From the NCBI GenBank assembly GCA_020636375.1, contig JACJXZ010000012.1, positions 248,001 to 312,000 on the forward strand: a DNA stretch of 64,000 nt, given 5' to 3'. The stretch comes from Lewinellaceae bacterium. Its GTDB lineage: Bacteria; Bacteroidota; Bacteroidia; Chitinophagales; Saprospiraceae. Below are positions 41,888 to 53,902 of this stretch, in pieces; within the stretch, counting starts at the first letter, position 1, and each line of letters starts with the position of its first letter. The notes under the pieces were generated by a model. The model was not told where the DNA came from. It ran no database searches and saw nothing but the letters and a program-made list of their open reading frames with translations. Both the position numbers and the translations under genes were made by a program.

Positions 41888-43780
41888 ATGAAAAAAGTAT
41901 TACTCTCCGTGCTGCTCGCCAGCATGGCTGTGCTGTCTTTACACGCACAAGCAACCATCTTCTCCGAAGAGATCGAGCTGCCGGCGGGCTATGTGCCGGA
42001 AACGGTGCTGATGCCGCCCTCTCCGCTCTCTCTGCAGGTCCTCTTCGTCGGAGGCGTCGACCTGGTGCAGACGACGCCGACCTACGGCTACGAAGCCGGC
42101 ATTGCCTATGCCAAGGAATGGCACGACTTCATCGGCTTCACGCCCGACGAGACGGGCCAGAGCCTCGGCTGGGTTTCCGTCAACCACGAAATGATCTACC
42201 AGGACGACCGCATCGGCGACGGCGGCGGCATGACCGTTTTCCGCGTCAGCCGCGATCCCATCACCGGCATGCTCAACATCGTCGACCAGCAACTGGAAGA
42301 CGGCCGCCGCGGCAAGTTCTTCAATGTGGATTTCGTCAACACCGTCGGCGAAACCGGCATGAACTGCGGCGGCATCAGCTCTGTCGTCGATGGCCGCATC
42401 TGGACGGCCGAGGAGTGGTTCCGCTCCAGCAACGCCAGCATCTACAACGGCAGCTTCAGCTCCCCAACCAGTTCGAGCGGGTACCCGAAAGCGCCGGGCG
42501 GCGCCGAAAACCAGGGCGTCCGCGATACGTCCAACTACATCATCTCCTCCGACATTGAGGGCTTCGACGGCCTGGAAGTCAAAAAGTACGAAAACTTCAA
42601 CTGGATGGTGGAGATCGACCCGCGCCAGGCCAAGGCCGTCCGCAAGCAGTACAACTGGGGCCGCCAGCCCTATGAAGGCGGCACGGTTTCCCTGGACAAC
42701 AAGACCATCTACCTCGGCCCGGATGACACGCCTGGTTTCTGGACCAAGTTTGAGGCCGATACGCCCGGCGATTTCACCAAAGGCAAATTGTACGTCTACA
42801 ACGCCACCTCCGATGAGCGCTGGATCGAGATCGACAATACGGACTCCGAAAAAATGCTCAACTTCAAGGAGCAGGCCGTTGCCGTCGGCGCCACTATGTA
42901 CAACCGTATCGAATGGGTCGCCATCGACCCGGCCACCGGGCTGGTCTACTGGACGGAAACCGGCCGGGACGCACCGGGCAGCGCCTGGGCGGGCGAAGAA
43001 GCCGACGGCGCCACCCACGATCCGTACCACATTCAGCGCGCTATCGACAAGGGATGGGGCACGCCGAGCAGTTCCGACTACCGCGACTACTACGGCCGCA
43101 TCTGGGTGTATGACCCGGCCACCAATTACAACACCGTGCTGCTCGAAGGCGGCCCGGACTGGGACCAGGAAGAGAGCCCGGCCGAAGCCGACTACTTCCG
43201 CAAGCACCTCTCCAACCCCGATGGCCTGAACGTCATGTCCATCGACGGACAAAGTTTCCTGGTCATCATGGAGGACCTCAACGGACGCAGCTTCGGCCGC
43301 GTGCCTGCCGGCGTAAACAACAGCACCTGTGAATTGTGGCTGCTGGACCTCAGCATCGAGACCCCGACGGTCGACGACCTCATCCGCATCTCGGCCGTGC
43401 CGGCCGGCGCGGAAGTGACGGGCGCCATCGCCACGCCCGACGGCAGGTCGCTGCTGGTCAACTCCCAGCACCCGCGTTCCACCAACCCCTTCCCCTTCAA
43501 CCACTCGCTGACCTACGCCATCCACGGGTTTGACCAGGTGACCGTGACCGGCCTGGAGGAACCGCAGTTCGAAGATGCCGAAACCCTACAGATTTATCCG
43601 AACCCGGCGACGCGCAACGTCTTCTTCAGCGAGGCCGTCGACCTGGCCATCTACAACGTCGAAGGCCAGCGCCTCAAGGTGTTCCGCAACGTCACCCAGG
43701 TCGACGTTTCCGGCCTGCCCGCCGGCACTTACTTCCTGCAGACTGGCGATGGGGCAACCCGGAAGCTGGTGGTCAACTAA
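41888..43780 (+). CDS. phoX: PhoX-like phosphatase with T9SS sorting domain
   Basis: 630 residues. Signal peptide (MKKVLLSVLLASMAVLSLHAQ). The DUF839/PhoX beta-propeller core contains WVSVNHEMIYQDD near 96, NCGGISSVVDGRIWTAEE near 160, TVSLDNKTIYLGPDDT near 272 and RIEWVAIDPATGLVYWTETG near 340, all typical. The C-terminal about 75 residues form a T9SS type A sorting domain (LQIYPNPATRNVFFSE; LPAGTYFLQTGDGATRKLVVN). PhoX is a Ca/Fe-dependent alkaline phosphatase that releases phosphate from organic esters. The sorting domain means secretion by T9SS rather than Tat, and no twin-arginine motif is present. Confidence 0.88.
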   Translation: MKKVLLSVLLASMAVLSLHAQATIFSEEIELPAGYVPETVLMPPSPLSLQVLFVGGVDLVQTTPTYGYEAGIAYAKEWHDFIGFTPDETGQSLGWVSVNHEMIYQDDRIGDGGGMTVFRVSRDPITGMLNIVDQQLEDGRRGKFFNVDFVNTVGETGMNCGGISSVVDGRIWTAEEWFRSSNASIYNGSFSSPTSSSGYPKAPGGAENQGVRDTSNYIISSDIEGFDGLEVKKYENFNWMVEIDPRQAKAVRKQYNWGRQPYEGGTVSLDNKTIYLGPDDTPGFWTKFEADTPGDFTKGKLYVYNATSDERWIEIDNTDSEKMLNFKEQAVAVGATMYNRIEWVAIDPATGLVYWTETGRDAPGSAWAGEEADGATHDPYHIQRAIDKGWGTPSSSDYRDYYGRIWVYDPATNYNTVLLEGGPDWDQEESPAEADYFRKHLSNPDGLNVMSIDGQSFLVIMEDLNGRSFGRVPAGVNNSTCELWLLDLSIETPTVDDLIRISAVPAGAEVTGAIATPDGRSLLVNSQHPRSTNPFPFNHSLTYAIHGFDQVTVTGLEEPQFEDAETLQIYPNPATRNVFFSEAVDLAIYNVEGQRLKVFRNVTQVDVSGLPAGTYFLQTGDGATRKLVVN

Positions 43781-43821
43781 AACCCATAAAAAAAGCTTCG
43801 ATTTTTCAGATTAGCGATATC

Positions 43822-43858
43822 AAGGCGGCACTTCAGGGTTCTGGAGTGCCGCCTCTTT
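43822..43858 (+). terminator. Hairpin between phoX and cytochrome c peroxidase genes
   Basis: AGGCGGCACTTCAG and CTGGAGTGCCGCCT pair with a 3-5 nt loop, followed by CTTT. Positioned 20-60 bp after phoX, so it may terminate or attenuate read-through into the downstream gene. Confidence 0.7.
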
Positions 43859-43874
43859 AATAAAATAGCGGCTC

Positions 43875-45833
43875 ATGAAAAAACTATATGGCATCCTCTA
43901 CCTTTTTGCCCTTTTGCTTTCCGTCCATTTCCTGAGTTTCAGCCCTCAGCTCAACTACACCGGCGCCGACGCCCTGGGCCATGTAAAACAGCAGTTCGAT
44001 GCCGGCCTGGAGGGCCTGGCGGCGGCTATCCGAACCTATCAGGAACAAGCCGGCCGCTTTGCCCGCCAGGGGGATAACCTGCCCGGGCTCCGGCAAGCGC
44101 ACCTGGATACCCGGCTGGCCTTTAAAAAAATAGAATTCCTGCTGGAATACAACGACCGGGAATCCGTCAAAAAGTATCTCAACGGCCCGCCCCTTCCGAC
44201 CACCGAACCCAAAGTGCCGGAAGTGCGCATCATCGAGCCAATCGGCCTGCAGGTGCTGGACGAACTGGCCTTCGGCGGCGCCCCGGAAGAGGAAAGGGAA
44301 CAGATCGAAACCCTGGTGGCCCAACTGGCCCATGATTTCGCGGTAGTCCGCGCCTACCAGGGCGGAATACCGCTCCAGCACCGCTTCATCTTCGAGGCTG
44401 CCCGTTACGAGCTGATCCGCCTGTTTACCCTCGGCCTTACCGGCTTCGATACGCCGGGGTCGGGCAATGCCCTGCCGGAGGCCGCCGCCGCCCTGCAGGG
44501 CGTTGCCCAGGGTCTTACCGCTTACCTGCCGTTGGTCGGGGAACAGGATCCGGCCCTGGCCCGCCAACTGGAAACCACCCTGCCGCAAGCCCTGGCCTAT
44601 CTGCGGGACAACCAGGATTTCGACAGTTTCGACCGCCTGTATTTCCTCAAAAAATTCCTTGACCCGTTGCTGAGCCTGACGTTGAAGGCCCAGCAGGCAC
44701 TCCAGGTAGAATTGCCGGAGGAGGCCAGCGGGTTGCCGCAATCTGTCAACTACCAGGCCGGTAGCCTGTTCGACAACGACTTTCTCAACATCCACTACTT
44801 CGCCAACCACAGCCCTGCCGAACTCGACAACAAACGGGTGGCCCTGGGGCGCCTCCTCTTCTTCGACCCCATCCTGTCGGCCAACAACCAGCGGTCGTGC
44901 GCTTCCTGCCACCAGCCCGGCCGGGCCTTCACCGACGGGATGGACAAAAGCCTGGCGCTGAACGGCGAAGGCAAGATCCAGCGCAACGCCCCCACCCTGA
45001 TCAACGCCATCTATGCCGAACGCTTTTTCTACGACCTGCGCGAACCGAACCTGGAACGGCAGGTCAAGCATGTGGTGCTCGACCATAAAGAATTCGGGAC
45101 GGACTTTCTCGCCATCATCGACAAGCTGAACCAGAGCAGCGAATACCGGGCTTTATTCGCCGAGGCCTATAGCGACAATCCCCGGTATCAACTGTCGAAG
45201 TGGTCCGTTTCGGACGCTCTGGCCTGTTATGTGGCCAGCCTGCGTTCCTTCAACAGCCCGTTCGACCGGTATGCGCGGGGCGAGACGGAAAACCTGAGCC
45301 CCCAGGCAGCCCAGGGGTTCAACCTCTTCATGGGCAAGGCCAGCTGCGGCACCTGCCACTTTGCCCCGGCCTTCAACGGCACCGTACCCCCGTATTACCA
45401 GGAATCGGAATCGGAAGTGCTGGGCGTGCCCGCCGATAAGGATGCGGAGAACCCAAAGCTGGACGCCGACCCGGGCCGCATTGCCAGCGCCCGCCCGCAG
45501 GACGAGGCGCCCTTCTACGCCCATTCCTTCAAGACGGTGACCGTCCGCAATGCCGCCCTCACTGCCCCTTACATGCACAACGGCGCCTACAGCAGCCTGG
45601 AGGAAGTCGTTGATTTCTACAACAAAGGCGGCGGCCTGGGCCTGGGCCTGGATGTGCCCTACCAGACCCTGCCCGATACGCCCCTGAACCTCGATGAGCA
45701 GGAGGTGGATGCCCTGGTTGCCTTCATGGAAAGTTTAACGGACACCGCCGGCCTGACGGCCATGCCGGTGCGCCTGCCGGCCTTTGAGGATAAACCGGAG
45801 TGGAACGAGCGGAAGGTGGGGGGGGGGTATTAG
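43875..45833 (+). CDS. Di-heme cytochrome c peroxidase (MauG/CcpA type) with N-terminal extension
   Basis: 652 residues. Signal anchor MKKLYGILYLFALLLSVHFLS, then a helical N-terminal domain of about 280 residues without heme motifs, then the peroxidase domain with two c-type heme sites: CASCHQPGRAF (Cys342) and CGTCHFAPAFN (Cys491). The distal motifs LGRLLFFDPILS and TVRNAALTAPYMHNGAYSSLEEV are those of bacterial cytochrome c peroxidases, which reduce H2O2. The N-terminal extension resembles the layout of proteins fused to an imelysin-like helical domain, but I cannot confirm this. Starts 94 bp after phoX. Confidence 0.87.
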   Translation: MKKLYGILYLFALLLSVHFLSFSPQLNYTGADALGHVKQQFDAGLEGLAAAIRTYQEQAGRFARQGDNLPGLRQAHLDTRLAFKKIEFLLEYNDRESVKKYLNGPPLPTTEPKVPEVRIIEPIGLQVLDELAFGGAPEEEREQIETLVAQLAHDFAVVRAYQGGIPLQHRFIFEAARYELIRLFTLGLTGFDTPGSGNALPEAAAALQGVAQGLTAYLPLVGEQDPALARQLETTLPQALAYLRDNQDFDSFDRLYFLKKFLDPLLSLTLKAQQALQVELPEEASGLPQSVNYQAGSLFDNDFLNIHYFANHSPAELDNKRVALGRLLFFDPILSANNQRSCASCHQPGRAFTDGMDKSLALNGEGKIQRNAPTLINAIYAERFFYDLREPNLERQVKHVVLDHKEFGTDFLAIIDKLNQSSEYRALFAEAYSDNPRYQLSKWSVSDALACYVASLRSFNSPFDRYARGETENLSPQAAQGFNLFMGKASCGTCHFAPAFNGTVPPYYQESESEVLGVPADKDAENPKLDADPGRIASARPQDEAPFYAHSFKTVTVRNAALTAPYMHNGAYSSLEEVVDFYNKGGGLGLGLDVPYQTLPDTPLNLDEQEVDALVAFMESLTDTAGLTAMPVRLPAFEDKPEWNERKVGGGY

Positions 45834-46043
45834 GGTATGTGTGAGGACACTTCGGAAACCCCGGAAAAGGAGTGAAGGAGTGACTTGGCGAATGAGTGAA
45901 TAGTGAATAGGATTAACTATGTAGTAAAGTTTGATTTTAAAAATAATACATATTTTATATTTATTCACTCATTCAGTCCCTCACTCATCCACTCATTTGG
46001 GGGTTCCGGAGCAGCCTCACCAATACACCAAAATGCACATCCC
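45834..46043. other. Spacer with degenerate octamer repeat
   Basis: 45962-46000 carries ATTCACTCATTCAGTCCC and CACTCATCCACTCATTTGGG, a degenerate form of the 8-bp ATTCACTC array. Confidence 0.6.
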
Positions 46044-47051
46044 TCACTTCCTCAGTACCTTAGCGTCCTTCGAGAACCGTTTCCGCACATCTTTCAGGGC
46101 AGCCTGGATTTCTGATTCGTCGGTGTAGGTTTTCTGGATGCCGACGCGGGTGAGGTTGCCTTCGGGCTCGGTAAAGGGCTCGTAACCAGCCTGATAGATG
46201 CGTTGGATGAGGCGTTGTACGTTTTTTTCATTGCCGAATACGCCGATGCCGATGACGAAAAAGCGCTGGCCCGGCGCGGCGGTAGCGCCCTCGGTGTCCA
46301 GTTCTTCCTCATCGCCGGCGGGCGTTTCCTCTTCGGGTTCGGACAAGCTGCCTTCGGCCAGTGAGCCGTCGGTGTCGGCGATACTGCTCCCGGTTTGGGA
46401 GGGGCTGACGTTAACCCGGGAGGTAGGCAGGCGCCGGGCGTTCGCGTCGCTGCCGGCGGGTTTGAAGAAAAACAGGAAGTAGGTGGCGATGAGGACGATG
46501 ACAGCGGCAAAGCTGATGGCGATAACCAGGCCGTGGTTCAGGCGGCGGCTGGGAGGAGGGGCGGCGCCGCCGACGGCCGTCTGTGGCTGCCCGTTGGCCG
46601 GCCGGACGCTGCTGCCGGGCGCCGTGCGCCGGGCGATGGGGTAGAAGCGGACCGTCGGCAGGCCGTAGGCGTCCAGGTTGAAATTAGTGGTGTCGGCCAG
46701 GAATTGGAGGTTGTGCTCGTAATCCTTATACAGCCGGCCCACTTTGGGGAAAACGACGATCTCCCGCCGGCCGATGGCCTCTTTTACCTCTTTGACGTAA
46801 TTTTCCACCAGTTCGTTGGCATCCGTCAGGCTGATGCCCAGCTTCTCCTGGAGGTGCTGCGCCAGCAGACCGTCGTCCGCCACCAGGTTGCTGTTGAAGT
46901 TGAGCCCTTTGGACGGGGGGTGAAGCTCGCCCTGCACCTGGTCGGCCGTGGCGGTTTTATAGCTGGATACGAAGCCGCCCAGCCCTGGAATATTCACTGA
47001 ATTGTGTTCGTACAATAAAGCTGCAATGTGTGAACCTATGTCGATTTGCAT
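46044..47051 (-). CDS. Membrane protein with HU-like (CCDC81-type) and SPOR domains
   Basis: 335 residues. The N-terminal two HU-like units (MQIDIGSHIAALLYEHNSVN, VNIPGLGGFVSSYKTAT; and EAIGRREIVVFPKVGRLYKD) match the HU-CCDC81 type; then one membrane helix (LVIAISFAAVIVLIATYFLFFF near 185), a periplasmic acidic linker, and a C-terminal SPOR-type domain (RFFVIGIGVFGNEKNVQRLI, GYEPFTEPEGNLTRVGIQ). SPOR binds denuded peptidoglycan at division sites. This fusion is a Bacteroidota feature. Confidence 0.85.
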   Translation of the reverse strand: MQIDIGSHIAALLYEHNSVNIPGLGGFVSSYKTATADQVQGELHPPSKGLNFNSNLVADDGLLAQHLQEKLGISLTDANELVENYVKEVKEAIGRREIVVFPKVGRLYKDYEHNLQFLADTTNFNLDAYGLPTVRFYPIARRTAPGSSVRPANGQPQTAVGGAAPPPSRRLNHGLVIAISFAAVIVLIATYFLFFFKPAGSDANARRLPTSRVNVSPSQTGSSIADTDGSLAEGSLSEPEEETPAGDEEELDTEGATAAPGQRFFVIGIGVFGNEKNVQRLIQRIYQAGYEPFTEPEGNLTRVGIQKTYTDESEIQAALKDVRKRFSKDAKVLRK

Positions 47052-47266
47052 GGCTGCTGTTTTTTGGGCCGGCCTCTTTTTGGGCCCGCAATTTTCACAA
47101 CGGAAAAGAAAGCCTGAAAATTTGGCATGTACTGCCCAATTTAAGCCTTTTTTCGCAAAAACTGCAATAGGGACAGCCTCTCTGTCCGATTGGCGCCGGC
47201 CAGTCAGCCAACAACCCTCCCTGCTGTTGTTTTTTCAGCGCCGCTTCCCCATCCTGCCAACCGCTT

Positions 47267-48661
47267 CTACTTTCTCCATTCCAGCCCATTGACCTTTTGC
47301 CCTACCCGGTAGCCCAGGCGCAGCCCGGCTTCTGCATCCATGCGGAAATGTACGCCGAGCGGTATCCGGGACCAGGCATTCTCTTCGGCCATGGCATGGA
47401 AGCTGTCGAAGGTGCGCGGCGTGCCGTTAAACTCTGCCCGCCCTTCGTGGCAGCGGTCCGTCATGCCGTAGTTGCTGCCGAAAAAAGAGGCCAGCACCTC
47501 CGCTGCCGCCGCGCCAAAGGTGGCGTGGCCGGACGGATAGGCCGGGAAGGGCGGCGTGAAATAGCGGCCGGTCCCGTCCGGGCACATCAGGGTATTCCAA
47601 TCTGTTTGGCCCTGTACCCGGCGGATATAATCCAGTGGGCGCTCCACGTTGAAGCGGTATTTCTCCTGCCAGCAGCGGACGCCGGCGTCGTTCAGCGCCA
47701 TCCCCAGCCGGGCGTAGAGTTCTACCGCCTGGTTTAGCGGTGGGTTTTCTATGGCAACCACCTGGTTGGCAATGGCGATCCAGCGCCCGGCGGGGGTGAA
47801 AGTCAGCGCAGCACAGTCGTCGCTCCAGAATTCGGCGATCCAGCGCTCTTCCGGCAGTTCTCCCGCTTTGATGCGGCTGACCATCGTTTCCACCTCTTCG
47901 GCTTGTTCATAAAGAGAGCTGCCTGGCTGTTCGCTGTAGGGCAAAGGAGCGGCGACAGTATCTTCCGCCCCGGCGGCAAAGGTGCGCGTCAGCCCCCAGT
48001 GCGGCAACAACGCCGGCGTAAAGTCAGGGGCCGTGGGCTGCCATAGGCCCGGCCCGGCCGGCGGCAGGTAGCCCGCGTCGTGGTTGCGCAGGTACGCCTC
48101 GTGGCCGGCCTCGTCGGTGGCCGACCATTGATAGACGGCCTCTGCGACCCGCCTGCCGAAATCCGTCGACCGCTGGAAAGCGTCAAACGGCACTTCCTGC
48201 TTGAATACTTCGAAATACTCATTCTGCAACCGGTAGGCTTTTACCCTTTGGTCGCCAGGGCCGGTCGGGAAAAACAACTCCAGGGAGCGCACATACGCCG
48301 CGACCAGGCTGCTGGGCCAGTGATAGGACAGGCCCGGCGCTGCTTCCGGCAACTCCAGCCCGGCAAAGGTTCTGCCTACCGAGCGGTGAGATTCCGCCAT
48401 GCCCGGCCATACCGATTCATAAGCCGCCAGGCTGATATACGCCAGGGCCCTGCCGGATACAGGCGGGCGATAGCCGGGCGTGTGGCGCTCCAGATCCAGA
48501 TACAACTCGTTCCAGCGCACCGCCAGCTCGCTGTCATACTCCGAAACTTTCCCCGACTTGCCCGGCCCTTCGTTCGGGTCTTTCGAACAGGAAACCAGAA
48601 AAAGCAAGATGCCGGAAAAAAACAACCCGGCAATTCTCTGCACGTAAATATTCTGTTGCAT
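47267..48661 (-). CDS. Vanadium-haloperoxidase/PAP2-like lipoprotein
   Basis: 464 residues from ATG 48661 (MQQNIYVQRIAGLFFSGILL, lipobox FLVSCSKD with Cys near 24). The phosphate/vanadate site residues are in three blocks: KYRFNVERPLDYIRR near 330, AYPSGHATFGAAAAEVL near 370 and SRIPLGVHFRMDAEAG near 435 (K..RP, PSGH, R..H). This is the vanadium chloroperoxidase/acid phosphatase superfamily in the long bacterial form. Lipidated and therefore likely at the outer membrane. An earlier ATG at 48688 would add nine residues. Confidence 0.86.
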   Translation of the reverse strand: MQQNIYVQRIAGLFFSGILLFLVSCSKDPNEGPGKSGKVSEYDSELAVRWNELYLDLERHTPGYRPPVSGRALAYISLAAYESVWPGMAESHRSVGRTFAGLELPEAAPGLSYHWPSSLVAAYVRSLELFFPTGPGDQRVKAYRLQNEYFEVFKQEVPFDAFQRSTDFGRRVAEAVYQWSATDEAGHEAYLRNHDAGYLPPAGPGLWQPTAPDFTPALLPHWGLTRTFAAGAEDTVAAPLPYSEQPGSSLYEQAEEVETMVSRIKAGELPEERWIAEFWSDDCAALTFTPAGRWIAIANQVVAIENPPLNQAVELYARLGMALNDAGVRCWQEKYRFNVERPLDYIRRVQGQTDWNTLMCPDGTGRYFTPPFPAYPSGHATFGAAAAEVLASFFGSNYGMTDRCHEGRAEFNGTPRTFDSFHAMAEENAWSRIPLGVHFRMDAEAGLRLGYRVGQKVNGLEWRK

Positions 48662-48970
48662 AGGATCATAATTTGCACTTCCATTCATACGCCTGGCGCC
48701 CCGCTGCCTGAAAGCTGTGGAGCATCCTTCTTCGCCGCGGCAGTAAGCCACCGACCCGGCCGGCAAACTTCCGCCTCGCATCTCCGGTGACATAACCGGA
48801 AAGCCGTGTATGGTCTCATAAAGGATAAAGGAAAACCTGGGCTCGCTACTGAATTGACGAAACCGGCAGGCTTGGGGGAGCTGCCTGATTTATGGTATAA
48901 AGGTAGGGGGGCTGGGATGAGATATGCAATAGTTCCTATTGGATTTATTTTTATGTAAATCCGTGTTTGG

Positions 48971-49102
48971 CAGCTGTTCTCGTTTTGAATGCCACTAAAG
49001 CACAAAGGCACGAAATCCCTCAAAAAATTTAGTGTGGGTTTAGAGTTTTTGAGTTTTCGTGGCAGGATTTAAAGCATTACCCGCCAAAGCGAGAATCGCT
49101 GC
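48971..49102. repeat. MITE-like element, copy 2
   Basis: CAGCTGTTCTCGTTTTGAAT ... AAAGCGAGAATCGCTGC, with the same inner motif GCCACTAAAGCACAAAGGCA as copy 1 at 39808-39938. Confidence 0.8.
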
Positions 49103-49256
49103 GGGTTTGGCGGCGCCGTGTTTGTTTAGAGGTGGCACCGGGCGCGATCCATTTTTGTGCCTTGTTAATACCGATATGCGAATCCTTCAAATTCCCTACC
49201 TTTGTCAACCGAAAATACCGGCCGTGTGTTGGTAGTTTTGCAGCCGAACCCTCAAC

Positions 49257-49312
49257 CAACAACCAACAACAGACAACCAACAACAGACAACAGACAACAG
49301 ACAACCAACAAC
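49257..49312. repeat. Heptanucleotide repeat (AACAACC/AACAGAC) before metH
   Basis: Seven to eight 7-bp units CCAACAA, CCAACAA, CAGACAA and so on. The same family in inverse orientation lies before the Ppx/GppA gene (4191-4252). It occupies the metH leader up to its ATG. Confidence 0.85.
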
Positions 49313-49313
49313 C

Positions 49314-53027
<3,714 letters not shown>

Positions 53028-53902
53028 AATGGGCTGCCATCAGCCTGAAAGGCTGAAACAGGAATAGCCCGGGCATCGCCCCGGGCGGCAAATACTGTTC
53101 AATTACGCCCTGAAAGGGCAAATACTTATATCGCCCCTTCAGGGCTATGGTTTGGCACTGATGTCGCCTGTGGCGATGCCGTGGGCTGGGTTGTATCAGC
53201 CCGTTGGGCTGACAGTAAGAACAGAAGAGGGCTTATAAGTATTCAACCTGCGGCATCGTCGGGGGATTGGAAGGGGGCTTCTGCCTTGCTATTTAGCCAT
53301 TCTTATGCTATCTTGTATTCCGAAACCCTTTCCGGCACATTCTAAGGGGCCGGAGAAAAATAAGTTCCTCATTTCAGGCGAGCTATTTTTTCGCCAGGCA
53401 AGGCGCGGGGAGGGCGCATAGCAGCGCTACGCAACCGATCCCGCAACGCAGCCTGGCGGAAAAAGAGCCGTATCAAATGGGGAAGTTATTCTTCTCCGGC
53501 CCCTAAGACCTCGCCAGCCCTCCCCGTCCTGGCGAGGGTGCCCCATACGCCTGATGGTTGCTGCCGCTCCCGGGCAGATGGTTGAGCAGTATTTACATTT
53601 AGTTCAAATCTCAATAAGGCGTAAAAACAACTATGCACTGTTTTTTCCGGGCCCGATGGCGCTGCCGTCGCTGCCGGCATTACCGGTGTTGGCCCAAAGA
53701 GGCTACCTGTCTAATGGCCTCGGCGTGAGCTCGGCCGAACGCTGGCCAGCAGAAAGGGGAAAGCCGAGCGGAGTCGAGGCCGAGCGTGTGCGGAAGGCAT
53801 GGAGTGGCCAATGTTAGACCGGTAGCCCCAAAAGAAAGCGGAAGCCGGGGCGGGTACCCCGCACATAATAACTATTACATACTATAGAAAACTACACACA
53901 TC
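53028..53902. other. Long spacer with hairpin repeats
   Basis: No gene supported. 53038-53230 holds a series of small hairpins (CAGCCTGAAAGGCTGA, GCCCGGGCATCGCCCCGGGC, GCCCTGAAAGGGC, GCCCCTTCAGGGC) of the kind dispersed in Saprospiria-type genomes; 53340-53508 is a large inverted repeat; 53722-53744 is a copy of the GGCGTGAGCTCGG family. Confidence 0.6.
53340..53508. repeat. Long imperfect inverted repeat
   Basis: Left arm CTAAGGGGCCGGAGAAAAAT and AAGTTCCTCATTT; right arm AATGGGGAAGTTATTCTTCT and CCGGCCCCTAAG. Arms are about 60 bp, separated by about 45 bp with AGGCGCGGGGAGGGCGCA. Could be a MITE or a structured RNA. Confidence 0.7.

Larger units (their letters stand above)
48662..49313. other. 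Spacer upstream of metH with a MITE-like element and heptamer array
   Basis: No gene. Contains MITE-like copy 2 (48971-49102), a probable -7 box TACCTTTG (49197-49204) and a 7-bp repeat (49257-49312) just before the metH ATG. No cobalamin or SAM riboswitch motif was seen. Confidence 0.6.

Noticed and set aside
48662..49313. Cobalamin or SAM riboswitch upstream of metH
   Set aside because: No conserved B12-box or SAM-box motif found; the leader consists of a MITE-like element and a heptamer array.
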